From the NCBI GenBank assembly GCA_002205965.3, contig NADL03000464.1:806001-870000 (forward strand): 64,000 bases of DNA, given 5' to 3'. A program made the position numbers and the translations under genes. Shown in pieces: positions 19,001 through 30,240 of this stretch. The stretch is from Kappaphycus alvarezii. Taxonomy: Eukaryota > Rhodophyta > Florideophyceae > Gigartinales > Solieriaceae. The first letter of the stretch is position 1. Each line of letters opens with the position of its first letter. The notes under the pieces were generated by a model, which made no database searches, was not told the origin of the DNA, and worked only from the letters and a program-made list of their open reading frames with translations.

Positions 19001-22000
19001 AAAATATAAATACTTTTCAAAATTTTTAAGCTATGCTGGAAACCAAACTATTGTTCTGTTCTTGGCACAACGTCAATAACCTACTGAAATATAAGCCAAA
19101 GCGTTACCATTTTACCATAATCCTGCCCTTATATTATTCCTTTAGGGAGAAACGTAATTAATCTTTAAATACTAGCAAGTAATTACATGATTTGATGAAG
19201 GTAATGATATCTGTTCATGTGCTTTTTAGCCGACATGTATTTTAGCAAACCTCAGCTTTTGATATTAACCGTACATACGCAATGGTAACTCCATAAAGTA
19301 TCTTACAAGTACTGTACTCGCAAATCTCCATACCCATTTCAAGATTTTCTTTCAATTAGCTTCAATGAAACGCAGAATTAAGTATAGCAAAAAGGTCGCT
19401 TATAATATTTGAAATCCATATTAACTAATTTCAAACTTCTAGTAACCTCAAACTACACCATCGAGTCGCTTCTATCGTTTCATTACCATTTTCAAGGCCT
19501 TTGTAGCTATCTTTTTTTTTCGAAAGTGAAACATAACACGTCTGCTTGATCTCATCTCTTCAGTTAGACTCCAGTAACCGTAAATCACAATCTTTCTTAG
19601 AATTGATCTACTTTCTACTTAAATATGCCAATGAAAATGTATTCCACAATATATTATAGCTTTTTTAGTCTCATACGGGATTTTCCCGGGAAATTTCATC
19701 TGACCTAGAGACCCCTTCCATAATTTTCGGAACTGACAAAACATCCTCTACTCCAAACTACGTAAGTAGATCTCTACTTACGTAGTTTGGTTAATCACCC
19801 TGATATTTTGCTTCGGTTTTGTCTTTTTCCTGAACTGTTTCTTCCCCTTGCGTAAAAAGGGATCAAAAGAGTCCATTTTCGCTAACCTCCTTGTGATGGT
19901 TTAATTGGATTATCCCTTTTAAAATTCATGTATCCGCATCCAAATTCAGGAAACTTCTTTAAGAAGTCGGTAATTGTCAAGTAATCTTTACAGATCAAAT
20001 GATTACTGAGTCCTCATGCGATATTTCTTGAACTCGACAAGCACTGTTCTTGATTTCATCATTCGTCCGTTCTAGCTTTTCCAGATTACTTTCACCTTTT
20101 TATCCTCTTTTCCGCGGTCATGTTGGCCTGAATTTTAGTCTTCATCTCGACCTTTCCTTTTCATATCTCATTATTCTTTTGCCTCTCAAATAAATTTTGT
20201 TTGACGCTCTCACATTTCTATACAAGTTCTTCATCTTTCGAAGGCATTATTGCATACAATTTCATACTTTTCTTCTTAATCATGATTTTTCATCTTTCGC
20301 GTTTTTTTGAATGTTTCCCACTAGGCAGTACTCAGACTTGTAAAAACTGAGCTAATCCTTGTGCCAATAGATTTCTTGTTTGCCCGTCTTGACCTCTATT
20401 CTCCTACCAAAGCTATCCTTTTATACTACAGAATTCCCGTAAACCTGCCAAACCAGGAATTAACACTCCATCACATCAGTCAAGTTCCAGCAGGTGCTGA
20501 TGCAATTGCAAACTTAGCAATCTCACTAAACCTAAACAGCATACTACCTAAATGGAGATCCATCCAATTGCATATGCGGAATCTCGAGATAGAGTTACGT
20601 AACTGTACGTAGTTATTCTCTTGTGCCAAATTCACCTCGATAGACTTCGTGTCATGCGAGTCATGCAATATATCATAAGCCTGGACTCGTAAAATCATCA
20701 TCGTTCCAGTATCACACAAAAAAAACACGGAAACAAAGCGAATTGCTTCTTGAGATTTGAGGGCATATCCTCAACTCTCAGGACTCATTTTCAATAAATG
20801 GAAACTTTTATGCTAGCACATGAATTTTCTTCCTTAGAATTCGGGATCGATGATTGCATAGAAAATGTGGACAGACAGGTGATCTTGACCCACTAAGGAG
20901 AAATTAGTGCCATCTCCATTAAGGCCAATTCAATAGCTGCCTGATTTGCGCCATCACTTTATTGTTGATTCTCTAGGTGTATCCTAGAACTGTGGACTGA
21001 CATTGCTTCATATTTTTTGGTGATATTGTTGTCGAGAGATTCCCCGTGCAAAATAAGCTTTTCAATTAGCGTTCGTATAATTTTGGCTTAGAGAAAAGAC
21101 AGAAGGAATAGATATCGGTATTTTAAGAAGAATGGATCTGGATGTTGGGTTGTAAATGAATAGACAGCGATGGGGCGAAGGGCCCGGGATGATCAAACGG
21201 CATAGAGCCCTGGACTGTAGTATAACGGTAGAACTTGTAACATTTGTATATGAAAATGTAAGGTCGAGATAAGATGGCTTTTGCGTGGAAAAAAACCCTT
21301 CTCTCTTTTTCATTAAGTTCTTCAGCATTTATCGCCTGCTTCATACCGTTTTGTGTTGATGGCAGACAGTCATGGTGGATTTTTTTTCGACTCTTGTAAG
21401 CAACGTTTTCGTCTGATATTGATATTTTTGGTTGATTCTTCAATCCACTGTGAAAACATTGAATTGTGGGCGTTGATCCAAATTCTGGGTGTATTAGTTT
21501 GATATGGGTTGTTGGGGTTGTGGGAAGTATAATTAGGGTGTATTGGGAGCTTTGATGCGCGCTTCGTTGCATTTTTCGTTCTTTGTTTGGTCTTGGCGGC
21601 TTGAGCGCTGCTTGCGGCGTTGCAGAGACCTGGCTGAGATTTTTATTGTAGAAAGGCTCTCTGTAGGACGTCTTGTTAAGGGGTGGCGGTGGAAATGGCT
21701 GACATGACGTAACGCGTGATTTACTTCGGCGTGACGATGCGGATGAAAATTTGGTCTTACGAGCGGTCAAATCGCAGGAGCCGTATTCCAGTCGTACGAT
21801 GTAACCTTGCTCGGATAGAGACCATGGGGCCCTGTATATGTTTGAATATTTCTCCTGGCAGTTCCGGTTGAGTAATGCTAATGTCGAGATGAAGATAAAT
21901 GGTACATACTGGGAGGCCAGGGTCCAGAAGAAGATAAGTTTATGCTCCAATTACAGGTTTGGAGAATGCAGAGAGGTTGATTCGGTTAAATTTGGTCGTC

Positions 22001-22940
22001 TGGAGGGACATTTATCGGTTATTATGCAGCTTGAAGATGAGTCTGTGACAGTGAGTGTGAAAATGGGATAATGGCAGTGATGCACAGAAGGAGAATATGT
22101 TTTGAAGAGGGTGTTATGGCCGGCGGAGTGGAGGAAATATTTATAGTCAGGCTGGGTTTTTTAGTCTTCCGTTGTCTGATGGTTTCTACGATGTTTTGGA
22201 GCTCCCAAGCAAGTTCCTTGGTAGTTTAAGCGTCTCCTATCTGGGCCTGTTTGGCTTGACGATTTTCACGTTTTCGGCAGGGGTAGTTTCGATCACAATA
22301 TTGGTCATCAGTATTTCGCGGGCTGTACATGCCCATGGTGATATTATACCGGCAAGGTTGGAACGATCCGCGCTGATGCCGAGACGCGGGAAAGTAGGAT
22401 TATAGTTTCTTTATGTTTTTTACAAGTTTATTGGCGTTTCTGTCTGCTTCGGGGGATAACCGAAGGACAAAGATCTGCAGTCAGTCGAGAAAGTGAGTAG
22501 CTCTTTGTATTTTTGGATAAATATATTGGAGTCTTCTTGCGTGTTTGCGTCAACTTAGATGCCAACGGAGACTGTTTCTTGGTTTTTCCTGAGTCCTTCA
22601 AGCATTGAATTTACGTTGGTTCCAGGGTTCGTGATGTCAAGATACTTGCTGTTGCACTGTGCAGGTGAGCTGGAACGCAGTGAGTTCCACTTCCAGTTGA
22701 ATGACGAGGTTCAATGTAGTTCAAATGGCACCCTTACTGTACTGCCACCGGTAGAGCTTGTTTTAGTGATCTGTTAATGACTCAATTTTTGTTCGTACTA
22801 GCGTATTGCTAAAAGCAAGCACTGTGCTGTACATTAAGGGCAAGTTTCGATTTTCTCTTATCATTTTTCTCGGTACGGTATTCTCATCCGAGAGGGCCTG
22901 AGGTTTTACAGTCCCTTCCACTTGTCCTCCAACTTAGAAC
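16072..22940. other. 6.9-kb AT-rich region between two inverted LTRs, no recognisable gene
   Basis: Stops are dense in all frames over most of this stretch and long poly(A/T) tracts are frequent. The longest frame (minus, 21123-21950, 275 codons) starts at a TTG and shows no domain. A perfect 18-bp inverted repeat with a 2-nt loop lies at 19753-19790. The outermost 250-600 bp on each side (16072-16330 and 22670-22940) are inverted copies of each other, with weaker similarity perhaps reaching 16680 and 22430. I see no transposase, RNA gene or satellite array. Confidence 0.55.
19753..19790. repeat. Perfect 18-bp inverted repeat (hairpin)
   Basis: The arm ccaaactacgtaagtaga is followed by tc and its exact reverse complement. 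It lies about 260 bp from the midpoint of the inverted LTR pair. Cruciform, terminator-like or transposon-end functions are possible; none is shown. Confidence 0.85.
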
Positions 22941-23730
22941 TGATATTTTCGCCCAGGAAAGGCATTTGTTAGCCCAAATGACGACTTTACCCATCTCTAA
23001 CTAAGATGTCAATTACTTGGCTGTCACTGAATTTATTTATCCCGCAGTCGTAGATTAAAATAACCTAGATAGCTATTATTTATACCTATCTGGTCATTAG
23101 AGCCCCAAAATAAACAATCACCCCGTTGTTGGCTCTGAAATTGGTTTCCAACGTCCGCGTTTGCAGCAATCTTTCCAGCAGCAACTTTGTCTAAAGCCCT
23201 ATTTATCCGCGCGGGTTCCCCTTTTATTTTTCCCTCTTTCCCCATATTTTACAGTCCCTTCCATTGTTCGTTCGTGATACTTACTCAACCTTTGCGTCCC
23301 GAACTATGGCGTCTATAAAAATATGGAAACTTCGGTGCTGTCGTTGGTGACGACACCCTTTTCTCGAATAGAGATACTCAGCACTGCTTACCGTCTACCA
23401 CATCCATTTTTGTGCAATATTGCACGTTTTTTGTTCACGTTTCTTTGTACTCGATTCTTCTCAAAGCTCTAGCATTCCGCGCATCCTTGCCCAGCCTTAC
23501 AACCCGGGGGAAAATTATACCGTCCAGCCGTCCAAGGAATCAGCCACGCGGTAACCTCCCGAACTTCTCCTTTCCATCGACAGACTGCGCTCTTGCACCA
23601 CAGAGTTCTTAAATAGTAAGAGAGACAGCGAACACTCTGTGAGTCTTGGTGTATGTGTTTTGGTTTTGTCATTGTCTGACGGGATCCCATACCTAGACGA
23701 GGACAACTGCGCCCCGCACATTGCAATACA
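22941..23730 (+). repeat. Gypsy-family LTR in plus orientation (right partner of an inverted pair)
   Basis: Starts TGATATTTTCGCC, contains a TATA-like ctataaaaata near 23313 and ggccttacaaccc-type sequence near 23490, and ends AATACA. It is the inverted counterpart of 15295-16071 and a diverged relative of the gypsy LTR that begins 265 bp downstream. No internal protein-coding sequence of the same element is attached. Confidence 0.7.
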
Positions 23731-23995
23731 TTTACTTCCTCCGGGCAAATGGAGTGAATGTAATCCTAGAGGAGTATTTCTCGTTTAAATCCATGCGAAT
23801 TGCGTCGCGCGTGTTGGAAAGATGGTTCTGTAGTGCAATAGTACACTGATGCACGATGCTGGACGGCTAAACCGATTTTGGGTGATCGAATTTTGGTCCA
23901 TTTATTGAAAATAACTTTTAATTACACCTGGAGGCTGACTGCCAACTGGCCTTGGGCCATAGTACGCGCCTCATGGGCCGAATGGACACCTAAGG

Positions 23996-24867
23996 TGACT
24001 CGATATTTGTTATGGGCCACGGCAGACCATTGGACCAAGTGTCGCTTTATTTATCCACAAATGTGGATCTAATTTCAGCCCACTAGGGACCTGAAAATTA
24101 CTCTATTTAGGTTTACCACTTGTAGTTATAGAGTAGACCAACTATTATTTATTATTTAACTGAGTCACAAACTCTCTACGTAAAAGGCACCCCGATGCCG
24201 GCGCTGGACTTAGTTCCCAACCTTCGTTCCTTCGAGGAAACCTCGTTCACAGCGGCTTTGTCCATTACTGTTTCCATTCCGCCCGGGTGTCCTCTTTCCT
24301 CTTTACCCTTTTTAACCTTTTTAATTTTTATCCTTCGAGATCCTTTTATTTTTCTAACCAGGGGTTATATCCTTTTGGTTTGTTTGTTTTCTTGGTCGAA
24401 GTGTTCGTAACGCCTTTGGCGCTTACGTGATTCAGCGCCTATATATAAGTGGAATCACCCGCCAGTGTGTCTGCAGAGACACCATTCGCTTCTCTTTGGG
24501 AGAATCGCGACTACGTCGCCCCTTAACTTACGTAACGTATACACCTTTGGTGTCCGTCCCTAAGTTATTGGTCTACGGATCACACCCCAAGATCCTTTGG
24601 ACCCGGTCCGGCCTTACAACCCGGAAGCAGGAATGACCTCCAGCCGACCGAAGACTCCCCCGCTCTACCAACCCTACCGTGCTCTTGTCCAAGACGCCGC
24701 ATAAGTTTACTTTGCATCGCACAAAGAGCTAAGGTATCGCAAGATACTTAAAGAGAAAGCAGGTCCCGAACGCCTGGTGCGTTCTTTTTGTGTTTGCTCG
24801 CTGGCCCGTTGCCTGAGGCATTTGGGCTCGAAGGTTTCATTGCTTGCGTTTCACCCAATGCTCTACA
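23996..24867 (+). repeat. 5' LTR of the gypsy element
   Basis: 872 bp. Core promoter candidate ctatatataag near 24440. It is followed by a primer-binding-site candidate that begins TGGTCTCCTGACC at 24874, complementary to a tRNA ending in CCA; I cannot name the tRNA. Confidence 0.8.
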
Positions 24868-24873
24868 CAATTT

Positions 24874-24889
24874 TGGTCTCCTGACCTAG
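24874..24889 (+). other. Candidate primer-binding site of the gypsy element
   Basis: TGGTCTCCTGACC lies seven bases after the 5' LTR end, in the position and with the TGG start of a tRNA primer site. The tRNA was not identified. Confidence 0.4.
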
Positions 24890-25215
24890 AAATTATTTAG
24901 AAAGTGAATCCATTTTGTTCGAACTTGCACTGCTCTCTGAGCTCGCAGCAGCTTTCGTCAAGTTCGAGTCAAGAGTGTCTACCATTTTTCGAGTCGCCTT
25001 AAGCGTATCAAAGACAAGTTACAGCTGCTTTCATACTGAGTATATCGACAGTTAGTTCAAGTAGGACTCGCAACCATTCAGGTACTGGACACCGGGGTGG
25101 AACCATATCGGAGCCTGCTTGTCAGCCGCCCCGGCCACGCTCGGTATCTGGCGACAACCCACAGGCACGGGATGTTCCCGAAGCTGCCGTGGATGCTCGT
25201 TGCTTGTAGCACGGT

Positions 25216-27300
25216 GTGACCCTCCGAGAGGACATCCACACTTTGGTAAAAGACCGATTGGAGCAAGTCACTAAATGTGTATCCGCCCTACGAACGGAAG
25301 TTCAGAATGTGGATACCCGACTGCGGGCCTACTTCAGTCAATATGAAGCCCGCGTTAACACCTTAGGTGAACTCCATGAGATCGTTGGCACCCTCCTAGA
25401 GGAAGTCAGAACATTGAGACAGGACGTCAATCGTGTAATTGAAGTTGTCGCAGTCGAGAAAGCCGCAGGCCAAGAAAGAGCAGATCAGATTGCCAGTCTA
25501 CGTCGTCGTTTGGAAACCGAGTCCGAGGATCGCCAAGCCCCAGTGGTCCTAGACCTCACACTGGATGACAGCAAGAATGAGTGATCCCCAGGCAGTGAAG
25601 AAGGTAAAGATGACAGTGACGAAGATAGAAGCGAGAGGAGGCACTCCAACCGTCGCAAAGGTGGGAGAGCACAGATGAAGAACAGCGGCAAGAAGCCGCA
25701 AAGAAAGAAGAATACAGCGGACTCTTCTTCCTCCGAGTCGAGTTCCAACAACGGAAGAGACAACGACTCCCACGGGGGAACCTCCGACGAGGAGTCGGTT
25801 GTCATCATCGACGAGACTTGGTGCCCTAAGGGCAAGCCGTTCAAGTCAAGGAAGTATAAGGACCTAATATACCGTATCAAGACTCACACTTCATCGGCGA
25901 CCTCAGGTCGTGCCATAATGATAAGTTACAGCCGACTAACTACTTGTACCGTCAACCATTGTCGTACCGCACTTACCGCTTAAAGCGAAAGACTCAGTCG
26001 ATGAGTTCGTCGCAAACTGGGAAGGCTCGGAACAAAGCGAAGCGTATACTGCAGAAAATCAAGAAGAGGGACTTCTTTTCGGGAGATGACCCATCCGGTT
26101 TTTATCCTTTCTCTCCCTCTTGGTACCAGAGGTCAATCTCGAGGGCATGTCGGAGGCTCAAGCCTTCCGTGTCTTACCGGACTTTCTAGTCGGCGCAACC
26201 GGGAGACAATTTCGCTCGGTCACGGAGACCGCTTCTCCGGAACAAGGATGAATAACCAGCTGGCTTGAGGCCGTGTATTGTATGCTACGCTCCTTCGCAA
26301 CGGACCATGGTATCCACAATGTCGTACTTGCCATGCGAGATGTTACACAGTTGGCCAAAGAAGGGGAACGGGACTATTATTTGCGTCTTTCAGACGCCAG
26401 TACCCGTTGTGGCAATGTGCACGATGCCCAGGAACTCGTTACCATGTACACTGATGTTTTCGATCGCCGCATCAAAGGTGTGGTGAGCCATTACCGCCGC
26501 ACCAACAAGAACGCAACCTTTATCGACATCATGAAGTACGCAGAGATACAAGGTATAGCAGTCCGCGCTAGGAACCAGGCCCTTCGCAAGGTTTCTATTG
26601 ATGCACGAGCGCCAGAGGCGAGTGCGTCTAGGACGTTGCATCCTCGGTGGGAAGCCAGGTGGCAATCGAAGACACACACCGTTGCTCCTGTCGAGTCTCC
26701 TTCGCAGTCACGCCACTCGACAATCGCATATGACGCAGACGGACATGAGTATGAGGTTAACCTCTTGTAATCGGCTTCTGCCTCGGATGATCCGACGTAT
26801 ACCACAGAATGGACCCCCGAATCTTCAGACGTCTCTTCTCATGACCCTTCCTTAGCGACCTCTGATCATGGATATACGCCTGCACCGTGCGTACCGTATG
26901 CGGACAGTCATACGAACTTCAACCGACCAGGTTGGGTGGGCAGTCGAAGGGCAATGATCCCTCCGGCGAGGTCCCCCGCGAGGAATGAGGGAAAACGCCG
27001 TCGTAACTTCATATGCAACCCCTGCTATGAGCGCGGGCATATCGCACCTGAGTGAATCCTTCCTTTTCGTGATACGGCAGGCGTCATCCGCAACTATGAG
27101 AGGCTTTCTCCTCAAAACCCCGCGGGAATCTCGTCCGCGTGTAATCATCGGGTTGTCGCTATGCTTAACCCAGGAGCAAAAAGACCCGACTGGTCTGGAA
27201 GAGGGTACATCAAATACCTATGGGAGGGTCCCTTTCGAGCCGCCGGCTAAGCCGGATAGCCCTCACACTACCGCTTCGTCCCAGGACTTTACAACTGGCC
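25216..27300 (+). pseudogene. Gypsy gag
   Basis: The N-terminal frame (25216-25584) is a coiled coil (E-V-R-T-L-R-Q-D-V-N-R-V). It runs on in frame past a TGA at 25582-25584 into a Ser/Asp-rich basic linker ending near 25983. The capsid-like part is open at 26273-26770 (Y-T-D-V-F-D-R-R-I-K). A single zinc knuckle follows (C-N-P-C-Y-E-R-G-H-I-A-P-E), whose last Cys is replaced by TGA at 27053-27055. No starting ATG is seen; the frame is open upstream through a Pro-rich stretch back to a TAG at 25207-25209. Several shifts make it non-functional. Confidence 0.7.
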
Positions 27301-28106
27301 CGAAAAACGAGTAAAAGGAGTCTTCCGTAAGGAAGAGGTAGTCATTGACCATGTCATCAAACCCATACCTGGGGGTTCTTTCCCCTGCTCTCCTTCTCTG
27401 ATAACTATTAAGACCACAGCCAAAGCTGCGCGTCACTGTACATCCATAAGTACCTTAAAGAAGGTCCTGAACTTCAAAGACCCAAGCAGGAAAACAGAGT
27501 TCAGCTTGTGCCGTCCGTGGATTAAGTTCAAGAACCACAAGTTCGAGGACCGAATCTACGTAATGGCACGGAGTAATTACAAGTTGCATGCGGATGTTGG
27601 TCTTAGACCAGCACTAATGCACCCCCGTACTTTTAGTCCTGGATACGGGCGCCGGGTCGAACTTGATTCGGCAGTCTGAACTCCCAAAGGGATTCGAAGA
27701 CCGGATGGCTTATGCCCCTCTACCCGACATATGCGATGCGAACAATAACCACTCAGCACTCGAGGAACTATCCGACTACCGGTACAGTTAGGCAGGTTCC
27801 TCGCCACGGTCGATTTCATCGATTGCGAGAAGTTGGCCGCTCCACTCATACTTGGTACGGACTACTTCGATCGCTTCGTTGAAGCTATTCGGCCTCGAGC
27901 TAAGCTCGTCGAGCTTGACATCGGCTTGAAAATTCCGATTATTAGAAGGCCATTGACAAGAGCTTTGAGCTCGAAGCCACTCCCGCCAGAACTTGAACCT
28001 CCTTTGAAGGACAGTCGTACTTTACGTAAGGTGAGAGTGCCTCGACGAACAATACTGCCGGCTCATAGCCAAACTTTCGTCCCCCATCACGACGGAACGT
28101 CACGGT
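27301..28106 (+). pseudogene. Gypsy spacer and retropepsin-like protease
   Basis: The active-site motif L-D-T-G-A-G-S-N-L is at about 27639-27662. The downstream I-L-G-type motif (L-I-L-G-T-D-Y-F-D-R-F) begins near 27845. A TAG after S-D-Y-R-Y-S near 27790 and a frame change separate the two halves. The catalytic Asp is intact but the protein cannot be made in one piece. Confidence 0.7.
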
Positions 28107-29511
28107 TTGATTGTGGTACAGAAGAACTCCGGGCTGTACGAGTCCCAGAACATAGCAGCCACCAATGGAGTAGCTCAAGTCGAAGCTGGTATCCCCTTCA
28201 GGTTACTGGTCGCGAACTTCAACTCGTATCCAGTTACCTTTCCACGACTGCAAGTGTTTACGCAGGCTTTGCCTCACCCAACCATTGCAGTACAAATTAG
28301 CCTCACCGTAGGTGAGATAATTGGCGTTGTCGAAGATATTGCTGATGCAGGACAGTCAGCTCCGCCGAACGCTACTGTTGCCAAGAACCCAGAAGACCAT
28401 AAGGCTACGGCGAACCTTCCAAAAGGAAAGAAAGATCTAAGGATTGATGACGCACCAAGTGTCGACGATCTCGAATGGATTCAAATACTACAGCCCATGG
28501 CTGAACGCTTCAAAGCAATGTTGAAGAACTACTCGAGTACGTGGGATGGCTCCATTGGAGAAATAGACCAAGTTGAACACCACATCGAGCTTTTTGCTGT
28601 AACCCGGCCCATAGCTCAACCGCCGCATAGAGCTGGACCAAAGGTCAGAGAATTGGAAGCCACACAAGTTAAGAGAATGCTGGATGCTGCCGTCATTGAA
28701 CCGGCTCAGTCGCCATGTGCTGCACCTGTGGTGTTGATACCCAAGCCCGATGGAGCAGTATGCTTCTGCGTAGACTATCTGCAGTTGAATGCAGCAACAA
28801 TCAAGGACGCGTACCCCCTTCCAAGGATGGAAGAATGCGTTGACTCCTTAGGAGATGCTTCGGTCTTCTCCATCCTCGATTTTTACTCAGTTTATTGGCA
28901 AGTATGTGTCGCAGAAGAAAAAAAAGACAAGACAGCCTTCGTTTGCCATGCCGGATTGTTTTGCAACAATCGCAAGGCCTTTTGGCATATTCAACGTGCC
29001 CGCTACGTTGCAATGTAGGCTGGACATTCCGCTCTCACCTTTCCGTTGGAGATCTAGCTTGGTGTACATCGATGATGACATCATATTCTCGAGGAAACTT
29101 GAAGAACATATCGACCATGTCGATGAGGTCCTCAACTTCTTGCAAAATGCAGGTGTCTCGCTAAAGTTGAAGAAGTATGACTTCTCTTCAGACAAAGTCA
29201 AGTACCTTGGCCATATCATCAGACCCGATCGGCTGGAGATCGACTCAAGTCGCACCGCAGCCTTGCGGAAAGACAAATACCCGACTACGCTCACAGAGCT
29301 TCGGAGCTTTATTGGCTTATGCAATGTGTTCCGTCGGTTCATTAAGGATTTCTCCGGCATAGCGGTACCGCTTAAAAAACTGCTTATGAATTGTATGCCA
29401 ACTAAGTTGGAGCCATTCGATAAAGCCGAGGCGACTGCCTTCCAGGTTCTTATCGATACGATATTGTCCCATCCAGTACTAGTGCTGCTTAAGGAAGGAC
29501 ATTCTTACTGA
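28107..29511 (+). pseudogene. Gypsy reverse transcriptase
   Basis: From about 28600 the order is the connecting segment, I-P-K-P-D-G-A, Y-L-Q-L-N, D-A-Y-P-L-P-R and S-I-L-D-F-Y-S (first catalytic Asp). After a frameshift near 28960 come P-F-G-I-F-N-V-P-A-T and V-Y-I-D-D-D-I-I-F-S with an intact Y-I-D-D box. The thumb region follows (K-Y-L-G-H-I-I, L-R-S-F-I-G-L-C-N). A TGA at 29509-29511 then cuts it from RNase H. RT is the best preserved part of this element. Confidence 0.85.
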
Positions 29512-30240
29512 ATCGACACCGATGCTAGCCAAGACCAGTTTGGTGTCGCCCTGTTCCAAACATACCCCGATATGTAACTCAAGCCTATTGGCTTCTTCCG
29601 AATTTCGCTTAAGGATGCGGAAACCAGGTACCTTGTCACCGAGCAAGAATGCTTAGCAGTGGAGTGGACCTTGACCACCTTGCGTCCTTACCTTCTGGGA
29701 GAACATTTCACCATCCATACGGATCATTCCTCACTGAGATGGTTAATGAACGTCACTGATCCATCAGGACGATTGGCGAGATGGAAGCTTCTCATAAGCG
29801 AGTTCGACTTCGATATCTTATACAAGAAGGGCCGAGCTAATATCCAATTCGGCGCCCTATCGAGACTGCGCACCTTAGGTGAAATATTCAACGACTTCGA
29901 CGATGACATCCCCTGTTTCCTCGCTGGGGATACCTCTGCAATTAAGAGAGGAAAGGCGGTGGACGCTTCTGCGGACGCTTTTCCAAATCAAGATCCAGTA
30001 CAGACAGCCGAAGAAGTTTTGGCTCTTCAGAAAGAGAAGGATGAATACTTTTCGAGTTCATATCTCCAGGCGCTGGCGCGAGAGCAATATGAGGATGACT
30101 TCTGTCAGAAGATCCATTCACTATTGAACGCGGGCCATCAGATCCCGTTCACCATGGACGCTCCTTCGTACGAAGGATATCTTTGTCGAACGGCATCCAA
30201 ATATTTACAGGTTTTTATTCCTTCATCTCTTCAACAATGA
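29512..30240 (+). pseudogene. Gypsy RNase H and connector
   Basis: Begins I-D-T-D-A-S with the first RNase H Asp. It contains one TAA near 29575, then the motifs T-E-Q-E-C-L-A-V-E-W and H-T-D-H-S-S-L-R-W-L. The connector to integrase (I-L-Y-K-K-G-R-A-N) and an acidic linker follow. It ends at the TGA at 30238-30240, where the integrase zinc domain starts in another frame. Confidence 0.8.

Noticed and set aside
15295-23730. A DIRS-type element with inverted terminal repeats
   Set aside because: No tyrosine recombinase, RT or split internal repeat is visible, and the arms are related to ordinary gypsy LTRs.
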